A stretch of DNA of 64,000 nt from a virus. The DNA is taken from positions 1-64,000 of the IMG/VR virus record IMGVR_UViG_3300031841_003798, one strand, 5' to 3'. The position numbers were made by a program, and so were the translations under genes. A model generated the notes under the pieces. The model searched no databases, was not told the DNA's origin, and saw nothing but the letters and a program-made list of their open reading frames with translations. Positions 54,468 to 64,000 of this stretch are shown piece by piece (the stretch's first letter is position 1; every line of letters starts with the position of its first letter).

Positions 54468-57400
54468 TTAAGGTAGTCTAGCATCTACATATCCAACACG
54501 GCGGTCCGTAATAATGATGAACAAATCATTGCTAGGTAGATCAATGCCTCCACCACTCGTACCAATCAAGTCAAACGTTAAGTCATACAATTCCACACGC
54601 TCACCAGGTGCCATTGTCAATCGCAATCCGCTAAGCGATACGTCTGGCTCTGTCTCTAAATCAGTGTAGTTGCTGGTTACAATGTTAGGATTGATAGGAT
54701 CTTCGCCAAACTGAACTGGTTCAAACTGATCGTCGACATAAAGATGGTGTTGAAAGTTTTGGTGCAGCATAAGATAATCCATGACATCTACACAGCCATT
54801 GCCATTAAAGTCATAGTCTTGAATATCATCAATTGCAGGTACATCTGTTTCGCACTCACCGTAATGAGCTAAAAAGTCAATGATATCATCAGATTCTACA
54901 GACCCATCGCCTGTTACGTCACCAATCAAGTTGGTAAACAATACTTCAACACTGACGGGATACTCATAAGCATCTTGCCTAAACCACAGGGTATCATTCT
55001 CTTGTAAATATTTGATACCATAGTTACCGTTAGAGTCAGCAATACGAAAGCCTAATCGTTCGAATGGTGGATCAGGTAAAAGACTCTGAGTGTTTTCTTG
55101 GAATGTAACGGGAATTAATGCCCAGTCACCGTTTTGTGGCTCAGGAATGATACCAAGTAAAGGGTTGTCATTGTGCGGTAACTCTTCTCTTACGTACTGA
55201 GCAGCATAAAAGTTGCTGCTATCTCCGGCTAAAAATGGCCAATTAGTCGAAGAAGCAACAACATCTTCATTAGGTGTAGATGTACCGTTCTCTGCGTCAG
55301 CTTCAAAACCATGTTGGAAGAAAAGGTGAGGTAAGAAGGTAGTGTCATTTAAATAGTCTACACATAGAACAGTTGTAATGCTTGCGCTATCTAATGCGGT
55401 GCGCCCATATAAATTAAAGTCTCCTGAAATAGTATAGGGTGCATTATTCTGAGGGAAGTCAAAATTGTACTCAGCCATGTCAGGGGTCAGTGCCATGTCT
55501 GTAGGTCCTAATGCACTGCTGCCCACATAGACCATTCCTCCAGGCATTAAATATTGGCCGAGCTCAATATAAGAGAAGGGCGTAACAACTGAGTTTTGTA
55601 AGTAGTTCTGTACGATTGGGCTGTTGAACAATTGATCATCTTGCCAGTCAGCTACGAAAGCAGCGAGTAGATCATTTTGTAAGCCAGGGTTGTTTGTAGC
55701 ATACTCTAGTAGCAAGTCGACCCAAAAATCATATTCACTGTTGTAAATCTGATCATTGTAACGATGATATTTTCTAAAAAACGCTTCGCGTACTCCTGTT
55801 ACCTCTGCTGGATTATTTGCAATACTATACGCTCCTGGCTCAGAAGGAGAGTACCAAGCAAATGTTACGTTGTTTACCGAAGGATTGTCATCAAAGTATT
55901 GTTGAACAACAGCATTTAAATTGAGATAGCCTCCAAAAGGATTGCTAATACTAGTATATCGATTTAAACCTGCACCCTCTCCTTCAATAATAAGATCAAC
56001 ATCACCGTCGGGTTGTATTTCTAGTCCTCCAAACACAGACAGAGCATACATTTCTGTAGCATCAATAGTGTTATAGCAATACAATGTGTCATTGTTTTCA
56101 ATACAAGTTTCAAATTCACTTAATGCAAACAAATCGCCTGCTGTATTGTAGTAATAGCCAGCACCACTAGAGTACGGTAGAGATGCAGATACTTGACCGT
56201 CTCCGTTTACCCAAGGAGTTCCAGTATATTCCACAATATGAGGTGCTACTTGAGAGTAAGCAATAAGTTCCCACAAAGTGCTTTGAATATTGTTAATCTC
56301 ACTACTTCCATCCATGCGAAATACTTGTTTGTATTCAGCCTGAATGTTATAGGGATTAGTAGAAGGTTGATAGCTGCTGTGAAAATCAGCAGGAAAATCA
56401 TATGCTAATTCTTCAGGTGGATCGTAAAAAGTTCCACCAGGTGTTAATCCAAAAGGATTAGGATTTGGCCGGTAAGCGCTTCCAAACTGTACAGTGTCGG
56501 CTAAAATGTTACGACCTTCTGGATTCTGGCTGTTGCCATATGTTCTCAAATCGCCAAAAATCGCGTGACTTGCGATATAATATGGATATCCAACTGTGCC
56601 AAAACCGTTTAGCTCAGTATTATAAGGAATCCAAGATAGTGGGGCTGCAGCATCTACAAGCTCTAAATCTGACTGAGTTGCCTCAAGGTCATAATACACT
56701 GCAAAGTTGTAATAAGGTTGAAATGCTCCTGCACTAGGAGAAGTCAAGATTGTTAAATCATCTAAATCTATATCGATAAGCGGTAAAACAACTGTATCAG
56801 CAATAATTACATCAGGATCTTCTGCGACCAACTGATTAACAACATTACCATTCTCTGTAACAAAATATGCTGCAAAAATTCCGCCATTATTAGGCATATC
56901 TTTCAATAAATTTTCAATACTTCCTTGGTATGCTACTCTGCCTGCGTTGTTGTTAAAACCTTTAAAACGATCTTTAAACTTTACATCTCCACTCCATGGA
57001 GAGTAAACTACTCCTTTTAAGGGAAGACCCTTTAAATAGTATCCCGTCAAACTAATTGGAGCATATTGCTCTACGTTAGTCAGATAGCCGTCGACATAGA
57101 TATCTTGTAATAACTGAGGATCATAAGATGCCGTGTATGGATCTAAAGTGTCTTGAAGAGATTGCGGCAGAGATCCAATGATAGAGGAAAATACAGCCGA
57201 CGATACAACGGGGCGACTTAAGTATAGCGTTTCATAATGTATGTCGCCATTTACTGTGCCTAAATTTTCAAAGGTAGCGCACTGATGTAATGCTTTGTCT
57301 ACAAGGAAAGTTAGACTGCCTCCTTCTTCAATATTGATTGTACCTGCATTGTGACATTCTTTAGTAATAAATACAGGTCCTTGAATATTCACTGTAGCAC

Positions 57401-57860
57401 CTTCTACTACCCACAGCTCTTTAAGCAAGAGGGAGTCAATGCAGGAAATATTTAAGTCACTACCAAAACTACCTGCTGGGGTAGTCCATCCAACGTGTAA
57501 GCCTCCAAACTCTGTTGCACCTACGTTGCCAATGCTGAAATCAGCAATAGACTCATTAAATAAGTCTTTACCGCATACAACATATACGTCAGGCTGATCA
57601 CCTAAAGGTGCAATGTCGCCGGGGTATCCATCACCTAGAGGTGTTTGCACATTAGTATAACCTACAAGAGGACCTGCTGTACCTGTAGGAAAAGGGATTG
57701 CTTGATCAGCTACAGGCGGGCATCCAGTTCCGGTGTTGGTCCATGTGAAAACACCACTAAGATTCTGCATAGTGTAGGTCCAGTCGAGCTCACAATATGA
57801 AAGCTGTGCGTTGGCCACTAAGCCAGCGAAGATAAACGTTGTCGCAAGTAAGTTTTTCAT
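54468..57860 (-). CDS. Exported giant protein with C-terminal dockerin-type EF-hand pair (copy 1)
   Basis: A 1130-residue protein. Residues 1-18 are a Sec signal peptide ending ANAQ, the Bacteroidetes style, so it leaves the cytoplasm. Residues about 95-200 share long identical stretches with the next gene (ELWVVEGATVNI, GTINIEEGGSLTFLVD), a repetitive beta-helix-like region. A dockerin-type calcium-binding pair lies at about 980-1040: GDVTGDGSVESDDIIDFLAHYG and DFNGNGCVDVMDYLM, with a Cys in each half. The last 70 residues (ELYDLTFDLIG ... LFIIITD) loosely resemble a type IX secretion sorting domain. No hydrolase motif is seen. Role unknown: surface attachment, host modification or shielding are possible. 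Confidence 0.75.
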   Translation of the reverse strand: MKNLLATTFIFAGLVANAQLSYCELDWTYTMQNLSGVFTWTNTGTGCPPVADQAIPFPTGTAGPLVGYTNVQTPLGDGYPGDIAPLGDQPDVYVVCGKDLFNESIADFSIGNVGATEFGGLHVGWTTPAGSFGSDLNISCIDSLLLKELWVVEGATVNIQGPVFITKECHNAGTINIEEGGSLTFLVDKALHQCATFENLGTVNGDIHYETLYLSRPVVSSAVFSSIIGSLPQSLQDTLDPYTASYDPQLLQDIYVDGYLTNVEQYAPISLTGYYLKGLPLKGVVYSPWSGDVKFKDRFKGFNNNAGRVAYQGSIENLLKDMPNNGGIFAAYFVTENGNVVNQLVAEDPDVIIADTVVLPLIDIDLDDLTILTSPSAGAFQPYYNFAVYYDLEATQSDLELVDAAAPLSWIPYNTELNGFGTVGYPYYIASHAIFGDLRTYGNSQNPEGRNILADTVQFGSAYRPNPNPFGLTPGGTFYDPPEELAYDFPADFHSSYQPSTNPYNIQAEYKQVFRMDGSSEINNIQSTLWELIAYSQVAPHIVEYTGTPWVNGDGQVSASLPYSSGAGYYYNTAGDLFALSEFETCIENNDTLYCYNTIDATEMYALSVFGGLEIQPDGDVDLIIEGEGAGLNRYTSISNPFGGYLNLNAVVQQYFDDNPSVNNVTFAWYSPSEPGAYSIANNPAEVTGVREAFFRKYHRYNDQIYNSEYDFWVDLLLEYATNNPGLQNDLLAAFVADWQDDQLFNSPIVQNYLQNSVVTPFSYIELGQYLMPGGMVYVGSSALGPTDMALTPDMAEYNFDFPQNNAPYTISGDFNLYGRTALDSASITTVLCVDYLNDTTFLPHLFFQHGFEADAENGTSTPNEDVVASSTNWPFLAGDSSNFYAAQYVREELPHNDNPLLGIIPEPQNGDWALIPVTFQENTQSLLPDPPFERLGFRIADSNGNYGIKYLQENDTLWFRQDAYEYPVSVEVLFTNLIGDVTGDGSVESDDIIDFLAHYGECETDVPAIDDIQDYDFNGNGCVDVMDYLMLHQNFQHHLYVDDQFEPVQFGEDPINPNIVTSNYTDLETEPDVSLSGLRLTMAPGERVELYDLTFDLIGTSGGGIDLPSNDLFIIITDRRVGYVDARLP

Positions 57861-60800
57861 GGTATTCGAAAATCAATATGTCCTGCAAATCGCGATGTAG
57901 CAATGATATACAGCTGTTGTAAAGGAGCTGTTACTTCATTTCGCTCTTGAGCAATTAAATCTAAGTTGGTGTCGTACAGAAAAATTTCTTCTCCGGGAAT
58001 ACGAATCAATTGATTTGCCCCAATAGTTACACCAGGCTCGTTACGTGCATCTGTTGGATAGATCTGCAGCACCTCGGCATCAGATAGCTGTGCCTCAGCA
58101 ATTGATTGAGGTGAAAAGTTTCCATTAAAATGCAATGAAGTTTGAAAGTAAACGATAACCCATAGGTGATCCATAGCATTTACACATCCGTCTCCATTGA
58201 TATCGTAGTCTTGCAGATTAGGTACAACTGGTACATCTGTATCGCAAGCACCATAGTAATTAAGAAAGGCTGTTAGGTCGTTGACATTTACAATACCATC
58301 ACCGGTAACATCACCTCGCAAGGATGTAAAGAACAACTCTACAGTTACAGGATAAGCATAGTCACGATGCCTAAACCACATTGTATCTCCTTCAAAAACG
58401 TATTTAATAGGCATAATTGTATCGTTAAATACAATTGTATCGCCATTTAAATAGATGACTGTATCAGCAGATTGGTGTACACGAATACCAAGTCGATCAA
58501 AAGGTGCTTGCTGGTTCATCGCCGAAGCTGGGCTTTCTTGGAACTGCAAGGGCGTAATACAAATAGCGCTATCTGGTTTAGGAATAATACCTAATAATGG
58601 ATCAGCATTGTGAGGAGTAGCTTCATATACATAGCTAGCAGGATAAAAACTACTTGAATCACTGCATAAAAATGGATACCCCGTAGTAGTAGCCATATCA
58701 TCCTCTAATGGCTGAATACCGTTTTCGGCCTCTAGATCCCATACATGATGGAACCAAGGACGTGGCCAGTATGAGCTATCGTTTTTAAAATCAATAGCTG
58801 CTACAACTGTAATGTTTGCACTGTCTCCTGCTAGTCGTAAACCATCTAACCATTCATCGCCCGCAACATCATATCCAGGCACATTTTCTGGAAAGTGAAA
58901 ATCATAGACAGCTTCATTTGTGCTCATGTTTAGCTGTGCTTCTTGACCTTGGCTGTTTTTAACCCAAATAGATCCACTTGGAGTTAAATAGCGACCAAGA
59001 GGATAGTAGCTAAAAGGATTAAGTGTATCCTGTGCTAAATAGTTAAGAGCTACCTCGCTATTAATTACGCCATCATCATTGTAATCAGTAATGAATGTGG
59101 TAATTAAATCATTTTGCAATCCTGGATTAGCAACAGCATAGTCTACGACTAATTGAATCCAAAAGTCCAATTCGCTAGCGTATACTTCGTTACCGTACTT
59201 ATGATACTTGCGCCTAAAGTACCGACGCTGGTATGGTCCTACTTGAGTAGCGGTGTACACCTCTTGCTGTGGATGTTCGGCATAATAAAAATCTTGGTTT
59301 CCTCCAAGATTGTACCATGCAAACTCTAAATGGATAGCTTCTGAATTTTCATCAAAGTACCGTTCAGCTACTAAATCCAAATCCAAATAACCATTCGAAG
59401 GGTTTGAAAAGGAAGTCCACATGTTGGCTTGCTCTGCACCTGTAATTGTTTGGACTTCAGAACCAAAGCCGCTACCTTGAATAACAGTAGGCGTAAAGCT
59501 TCCCAGTTGAGTCATGTCATATGACTCTGTATTAGCAAAACAGTACAAGGTATCATTGTTAATTAAACAATCAGTAAAAGCACTGTATTCAAATAAATCA
59601 CCCTCAGTGTTGTAGAAATATGTAATACCAGGTGATGTTGGCATATATAGCTGTACTCCATTATCAATACCATTATCGTAAACTGGTATAACTTGATTTT
59701 CATAAGGAATGCTAGGATAATACTGTCCGTCATTACCAGCTGAACTGTTGAACCACGGATAACCTTCGTATTCCCAAATGACCGGCGTATATCGATGGCC
59801 TGACCGCCCTCTCCATAATCCTATTGGCTGATGTATAGGTGTATTAGCATCTATAGGCATGAATCTAGCGTACTTATTACGTGCCAGTTCAGTGGTCCAG
59901 GAATCCATACGAAATCCAGGCGGGTATAACTCTGCAAAGTTGTAACCGTTCACCGAGTCATTGTATGCTACGGTTGGCAAGGGATCACCCCAAGAAATAT
60001 TCCAAGGGTGTGTACCAATAGTATCTGCGATAATAGAATGGTTAGGATTATTCCAAATTGGGTTGCCCTCGCTACTACCCGTGCGTAAATCAAACCAAGT
60101 TATAGTGGAAGCAGCGCCATTAGGAGAAGTGTAAAATCCATACAGAGGCGTGTTTCCAAACGGAACCCAGGTTAAAGAATCGGCATTAGTCATTAAGGCC
60201 TCATCTTCCTCCCAAACATCTACATCAAAAACAGTTTCGATATTCATGAAAAACCCGTCATTCACTAGAGCTGTATCCGCTAACCAGTTATATGAATCGG
60301 GATCATTGGAATCAAAAAAAGTTGTATCGCCATTTGCGATACCGATCAAAGTAAAGAGTCCAGGAAAACTTGCAGGAGCACTGACCCCTAAATCTTCTTG
60401 GGGTCCTGCGTTGGTAATAAATAACCCTGAGTTGTTACCCCAACCTTTAAACCGTTCTTTTTGAATCATGTCACCATCGTAAGCGTTTAATCGCACGCCT
60501 TGCAATGGAATACCCTCCATGTAATAACCTCCAACACCAATAATAGGTTCATTAGCATTAGATCCTGACGCTTCAAAAATTGCGTAGTTGTCTACATAAT
60601 ACTCTAACCACTCGCTGTATTCAAGGTCCGCAAGAAACGGATCTACAGTATCTAAGAAACTAGATGGAAGATCATCTACAAATACACCAAATGGAGCAAT
60701 AATAGGGCCGTCCATATATAATGATTCGTAAGAAATACGACCATTTACAGTGCCCCTGTTTTCGAATAAAGAGTGCTGGTGCTTTTCTCTATCAACTAAA

Positions 60801-61351
60801 AAGGTCAAGCTGCCACCCTCCATAATGTTGATGGTCCCTGCGTTGTGTGCGTCTTCCGTAATAAATACAGGCCCATAGATATTTACTGTTGCGCCCTCTA
60901 CAACCCAAAGTTCTTTGAGCATAAGAGAGTCGGTACAATAAATATCTAGGTCTTTACCGAACGAACCTGCCGGAGTAATCCAGCCTACGTGCAAACCACC
61001 AAAGGTCTGTGCTCCAATGTTTGTGATATTAAAGTCAGCTACATGTTCGTTGAATTGATCCTTGCCGCAAACAACATACAAGTCTGGTTGATCTCCTAAT
61101 GGACCAATGGTTCCATAACTAGCTTCAATATTCATCCAACCGTATTGAGTAGTTGGACTACCCGTAGGGAATGGAATTACTTGAAATGCATCAGGTTGCG
61201 TTGCTGTACAAGTCGCTGTAGAAAAGGTGTAAACTCCAGACAATATCTGTATTGTAGGCCCATAATCTAGATTACATGCAGGAAACGTAGGTTGCCCATA
61301 GACTGTAGTAGTAACTACCAGCAGTAAAACGCTAAAAAATGTACGAAGCAT
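57857..61351 (-). CDS. Exported giant protein with C-terminal dockerin-type EF-hand pair (copy 2)
   Basis: A 1164-residue paralogue of the preceding downstream gene, co-linear over its whole length, so the two arose by tandem duplication and then diverged strongly. Signal peptide: MLRTFFSVLLLVVTTTVYGQ with cleavage before Gln. The shared block runs ELWVVEGATVNIYGPVFITE and GTINIMEGGSLTFLVDRE. The dockerin-type pair at about 1013-1072 has GDVTGDGIVNVNDLTAFLNY and DINGDGCVNAMDHLW with the same Cys pair as copy 1. The C-terminal beta domain ends IDFRIP. It overlaps copy 1 by 4 bases (ATGA) and shares one base with the third gene (TAATG). Function unknown; exported and calcium-dependent by inference. 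Confidence 0.75.
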   Translation of the reverse strand: MLRTFFSVLLLVVTTTVYGQPTFPACNLDYGPTIQILSGVYTFSTATCTATQPDAFQVIPFPTGSPTTQYGWMNIEASYGTIGPLGDQPDLYVVCGKDQFNEHVADFNITNIGAQTFGGLHVGWITPAGSFGKDLDIYCTDSLMLKELWVVEGATVNIYGPVFITEDAHNAGTINIMEGGSLTFLVDREKHQHSLFENRGTVNGRISYESLYMDGPIIAPFGVFVDDLPSSFLDTVDPFLADLEYSEWLEYYVDNYAIFEASGSNANEPIIGVGGYYMEGIPLQGVRLNAYDGDMIQKERFKGWGNNSGLFITNAGPQEDLGVSAPASFPGLFTLIGIANGDTTFFDSNDPDSYNWLADTALVNDGFFMNIETVFDVDVWEEDEALMTNADSLTWVPFGNTPLYGFYTSPNGAASTITWFDLRTGSSEGNPIWNNPNHSIIADTIGTHPWNISWGDPLPTVAYNDSVNGYNFAELYPPGFRMDSWTTELARNKYARFMPIDANTPIHQPIGLWRGRSGHRYTPVIWEYEGYPWFNSSAGNDGQYYPSIPYENQVIPVYDNGIDNGVQLYMPTSPGITYFYNTEGDLFEYSAFTDCLINNDTLYCFANTESYDMTQLGSFTPTVIQGSGFGSEVQTITGAEQANMWTSFSNPSNGYLDLDLVAERYFDENSEAIHLEFAWYNLGGNQDFYYAEHPQQEVYTATQVGPYQRRYFRRKYHKYGNEVYASELDFWIQLVVDYAVANPGLQNDLITTFITDYNDDGVINSEVALNYLAQDTLNPFSYYPLGRYLTPSGSIWVKNSQGQEAQLNMSTNEAVYDFHFPENVPGYDVAGDEWLDGLRLAGDSANITVVAAIDFKNDSSYWPRPWFHHVWDLEAENGIQPLEDDMATTTGYPFLCSDSSSFYPASYVYEATPHNADPLLGIIPKPDSAICITPLQFQESPASAMNQQAPFDRLGIRVHQSADTVIYLNGDTIVFNDTIMPIKYVFEGDTMWFRHRDYAYPVTVELFFTSLRGDVTGDGIVNVNDLTAFLNYYGACDTDVPVVPNLQDYDINGDGCVNAMDHLWVIVYFQTSLHFNGNFSPQSIAEAQLSDAEVLQIYPTDARNEPGVTIGANQLIRIPGEEIFLYDTNLDLIAQERNEVTAPLQQLYIIATSRFAGHIDFRIP

Positions 61352-63999
61352 TAGTATCCAGTGAAGAGAGGAACAGTAGTAAATGGATCGTTAGGTTTAT
61401 TAGAACCTAAACACAAGTAGTTAACTGGTGTAGATAATCCAGGCAGATCTAGATAGTAGTCTAAAAACAAGTGGATTTGATATCCTACTGGACTAGCTAA
61501 AGTGTTACCAGTGCCCGATGCTTCAAGCTGTGCGCTTGTTGGAAGGACTGAGGGTAGACGGATGTTATTGTCTGCACTGCTTTGAATCGATCCTCCATGA
61601 ACGATAGTACCATACTCGTCAGTAATAACGTAGTTGCCTCGAATAACACACGTACTGATATATGCTTGTTGCTGAACGCTGAACCCTGGGTAGTCGCGCC
61701 AGTCGTATGCGTTGTGTGTGTTGTCCTTCTTAGTAGCGAAGTATGCGATACGCTCTTGCTCTGGACTCATGTAATCATCGGATCCATACACATCGTCCGG
61801 ATACGATAGTCCAAAGTTGGATAAGAATCCTAGCAGATCTGCTTGACCAATAACTCCATCGTTATTGTAGTCCAAGTACATGTTATTGTCATTGACAGTT
61901 GTACCAAAGAACGACAGTAAGACGAGCATGTCGCTGGTCGTAATGTTACCATCCGTATTGAAATCACCGTAAGTGGGACGGATGTGTAGCTCAATTAAGT
62001 CACCATTAAAATCTTCTGTGCCTCCAACGTTTAATGGTGCAGGGTATGTGTTTGCCGTGTTTGTAACAGGCATTTTAAAATTAGGAGGATCAATACGTTG
62101 TGTATTTTGGCCAGGATTAAAGGCTTTAATGTGCCACCATGCAGGCCAGGACAGTTGTGGATGTTGTCCAATAGGACTGTCGATATAGTATTCTAACACA
62201 CTAGTGCCGTCTAAGTCGAAGTTGAATGCGTCAAAGTCTACAACTAAGTAAAGAGTGTCGCTAGGGTCAGTAACGTTTCGACTATAGGAGCCAAACATCA
62301 GCTCACCAACCTGCCCATCTTCTTGTCGAAGCAGGTACATGGCCGGGTCAGGTGCAATGCTGTATTCAAATGCATCAAGATATCCGAGTGCACCGCCTGA
62401 ATACTCAGGACCAAATGCTAGTGGAAGGTAAGCAAGGGTGATGGTGTCAGTTGCTGTACGTGCATTAAGGCGTAACAGCGTGAACTCATCCATGGCATCC
62501 AATGCAGCCATATCAAACTCGCAGTTGTCTGATCCGTTGCAAGGATAGTTGTTTACTCCTTTGCCTGCTGCGTAATCTAAAATGCTGCGCCTGTTTAAAT
62601 CATATACGTCACTCTTGATGTCGTAAGAGCGAACGATAGGATCATTAGCATAAACTGTGGTATCTGCTGTAACAATGCTTGCCAATCCACCCATATTGGT
62701 GTAACTGTGATCGACTTTGATAGAATTGCTAAACAAGTTTAATGTGCCACCATCGTAGTCACCGATGTTGTAGTGATTGACGTGGTTGAAACCAACTACA
62801 TCCCAAGGTTCAAGAGTATCTCCAATAGCTTCAGAATGAGTCATACCATCGATATTGTACAAGTCGATAGTACGCCACACTTCATTTTCATGATCGTAAA
62901 AATCTAAGTAGTCTGCTACTTTACGAGGGTAAGACAGGCCGGAAAGGGCGTTATAGCTATATCCCGTAACAGGATCCGCTACATACAATCGTTCAGGCAT
63001 AAAAGACACAAGAGGTTTGATGTCGTAGAATGTACGTGCCGAACGTGGACTAAAGTTTTTTACGAGAGTAACAACCTTAGACATGTCTACTTGCGATCCA
63101 TCAAACTGATGAATCATTCCCAATCCAGTAAAATCGATGTTACGGTATGAATCTGTTGTCGTACCTCCTTGCTGGCTGTAAATATCAGATGCGTAGGAAA
63201 TGGTAGTCGGTGTGTTTAGAATAGTTGCAGCGTTTTCAAAGTAAACACTGAGTTCAGCAGGATATTCTGGAGCATTGTTGGTATCAAATGCCTCATCGGT
63301 AATTCCGACTACAGCCTGACTTTTCCATGTACCGGTAACCTCGATTACCATTGAGGCCACAGCATTGTTTGCTCCTTGCACATTGACAATCAACGGATCA
63401 AACATATCGTCAGGTGTAGTAGCTAGAGCATCTTGCTCTGCCTCTGTTGCAGTGGTTACACCTCCTGTTAAAGCTGCAACTTGCGCATTGCCTACAAGAT
63501 CAGATACCGTGTTGTTACCTGAGTCATATACTGGAATGATCCGTACACCGTAGCTCGGATCATATTGATTGTAGAAGATTGCAGGGTTGTAGAAGTCAGC
63601 AGCTGGATTCGCAACAAAGTTGTTGTAGTCACGTACTACCTCACCGCTGTGCAAATTGGTATTTAATGCTGCACTACTACTTAAAGAGTTGTGATAGGAG
63701 TGATCAGCGATATACCCATAACCATCTGTTTCATCAATCTCGCTCCACCATCCAACTTGTACGGTTGGCTTTACCCCTAATACAGCTAAGCTGTCTTGAA
63801 TCTGGCGCACCATATCGTCAAGGTTGATAGATGCTAAACTGGAGTTGACTAAAAATTTAAGTACGTCTCCATCCGCTTCATCAATAGCGGTGTAGTTGTC
63901 AAATGAGACTAGTACCTGTCTGGTAATCTTACCATCAATCTCACCAAAATCATTGTCGATAATTGCTTGACCGGCTGCAGTGTGTTTTAATACAACTTC
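61351..63999 (-). CDS. Large dockerin-type protein, N-terminus outside the window
   Basis: The frame stays open through the right edge, so about 882 C-terminal residues are seen and the true start lies beyond (an internal ATG at 63813 is not the start). The sequence is Asp/Asn/Tyr/Thr-rich and beta-like. A dockerin-type pair about 195 residues before the C-terminus reads GDFNTDGNITTSDMLVLLSF and DYNNDGVIGQADLLGFLSNF, the pattern common in secreted proteins of marine Flavobacteriia. It lacks the Cys pair of the other two copies. Its upstream parts do not resemble them, so it is a different protein with the same kind of module. It is the first visible gene of the coupled trio. Confidence 0.7.
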   Translation of the reverse strand, partial: EVVLKHTAAGQAIIDNDFGEIDGKITRQVLVSFDNYTAIDEADGDVLKFLVNSSLASINLDDMVRQIQDSLAVLGVKPTVQVGWWSEIDETDGYGYIADHSYHNSLSSSAALNTNLHSGEVVRDYNNFVANPAADFYNPAIFYNQYDPSYGVRIIPVYDSGNNTVSDLVGNAQVAALTGGVTTATEAEQDALATTPDDMFDPLIVNVQGANNAVASMVIEVTGTWKSQAVVGITDEAFDTNNAPEYPAELSVYFENAATILNTPTTISYASDIYSQQGGTTTDSYRNIDFTGLGMIHQFDGSQVDMSKVVTLVKNFSPRSARTFYDIKPLVSFMPERLYVADPVTGYSYNALSGLSYPRKVADYLDFYDHENEVWRTIDLYNIDGMTHSEAIGDTLEPWDVVGFNHVNHYNIGDYDGGTLNLFSNSIKVDHSYTNMGGLASIVTADTTVYANDPIVRSYDIKSDVYDLNRRSILDYAAGKGVNNYPCNGSDNCEFDMAALDAMDEFTLLRLNARTATDTITLAYLPLAFGPEYSGGALGYLDAFEYSIAPDPAMYLLRQEDGQVGELMFGSYSRNVTDPSDTLYLVVDFDAFNFDLDGTSVLEYYIDSPIGQHPQLSWPAWWHIKAFNPGQNTQRIDPPNFKMPVTNTANTYPAPLNVGGTEDFNGDLIELHIRPTYGDFNTDGNITTSDMLVLLSFFGTTVNDNNMYLDYNNDGVIGQADLLGFLSNFGLSYPDDVYGSDDYMSPEQERIAYFATKKDNTHNAYDWRDYPGFSVQQQAYISTCVIRGNYVITDEYGTIVHGGSIQSSADNNIRLPSVLPTSAQLEASGTGNTLASPVGYQIHLFLDYYLDLPGLSTPVNYLCLGSNKPNDPFTTVPLFTGY

Positions 64000-64000
64000 A

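Noticed and set aside
63813-63815. ATG at 63813 as the start of the third dockerin-type protein
   Set aside because: The same frame continues without a stop to the right edge and reads like the same protein, so the true start is outside the window.
54468-63999. Cellulosome interpretation of the dockerin modules
   Set aside because: No cohesin domain, carbohydrate-binding module or glycoside hydrolase motif is visible; marine Bacteroidetes use similar modules outside cellulosomes.
1-64000. Alternative genetic code (stop-codon reassignment), known in some crAss-like phages
   Set aside because: Long genes are uninterrupted with the standard code and end in TAA, TGA or TAG at sensible positions; no gene appears broken by in-frame stops.
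1-64000. tRNA genes, integrase, transposase or attachment sites
   Set aside because: Almost every base is coding, the gaps are under 100 bases and hold hairpins only, and no recombinase or transposase motifs were seen.

Overview
The window reads as about 64 kb of a double-stranded DNA phage genome of the crAss-like type (order Crassvirales), probably infecting a marine or aquatic Bacteroidetes host. Three things point to this. First, the rightward genes follow crAss-like order and carry recognisable families: major capsid protein C-terminus, ring or collar proteins, a muzzle-type protein, cargo proteins and a giant virion RNA polymerase protein. Second, the leftward genes form a compact phage replication and recombination set. 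Third, the exported proteins have Bacteroidetes-style signal peptides (for example ending ANAQ) and dockerin-type EF-hand pairs of the kind seen in marine Flavobacteriia. Family assignments come from remembered motifs, not from a search.

Layout. Positions 1-818 hold the 3' part of the capsid gene, followed by a hairpin. Positions 880-2239 hold five tiny basic proteins. Positions 2236-6839 hold virion proteins, including one ring-protein candidate, and end at a strong terminator. Positions 6907-14566 hold tail or appendage genes: a calcineurin-like phosphoesterase, an Ig-like baseplate domain, two coiled-coil fibre proteins and an RCC1-like beta-propeller protein. Positions 14563-15937 are a lysis-type cassette of small proteins, a lipoprotein and a 3TM holin. 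Positions 15924-21568 hold ring proteins and the muzzle. Positions 21583-28318 hold cargo proteins, one with a lysozyme-like domain. Positions 28324-42252 are one 4642-residue ORF with an RNA polymerase active-site motif and two zincin motifs.

From 42253 to the right edge every gene is on the minus strand. In transcription order from the right edge these are: three huge dockerin-bearing proteins (the first enters from beyond the window), an SF2 helicase, a winged-helix-like protein, a DnaB-type helicase, a Sak4-like ATPase, an SSB-like protein, a Myb/SANT-like protein, a primase, a RusA-like resolvase, a NinB-like protein, rIIA-like and rIIB-like proteins, a DnaA domain IV-like protein, a PD-(D/E)XK exonuclease, an unknown protein and a DUF3310 protein. 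The two arms converge with directly abutting stop codons at 42252/42253.

How the genes work together (inference). The polymerase, lysozyme and cargo proteins are packaged and ejected so that early genes are transcribed at once. The minus arm then replicates and recombines the genome and exports the dockerin proteins. The plus arm builds virions and lyses the cell. Terminase, portal, DNA polymerase and a dedicated endolysin are not visible and probably lie outside. Coding density is very high: no stretch over 300 bases lacks a gene, and I saw no tRNA, CRISPR array, integrase or transposase.
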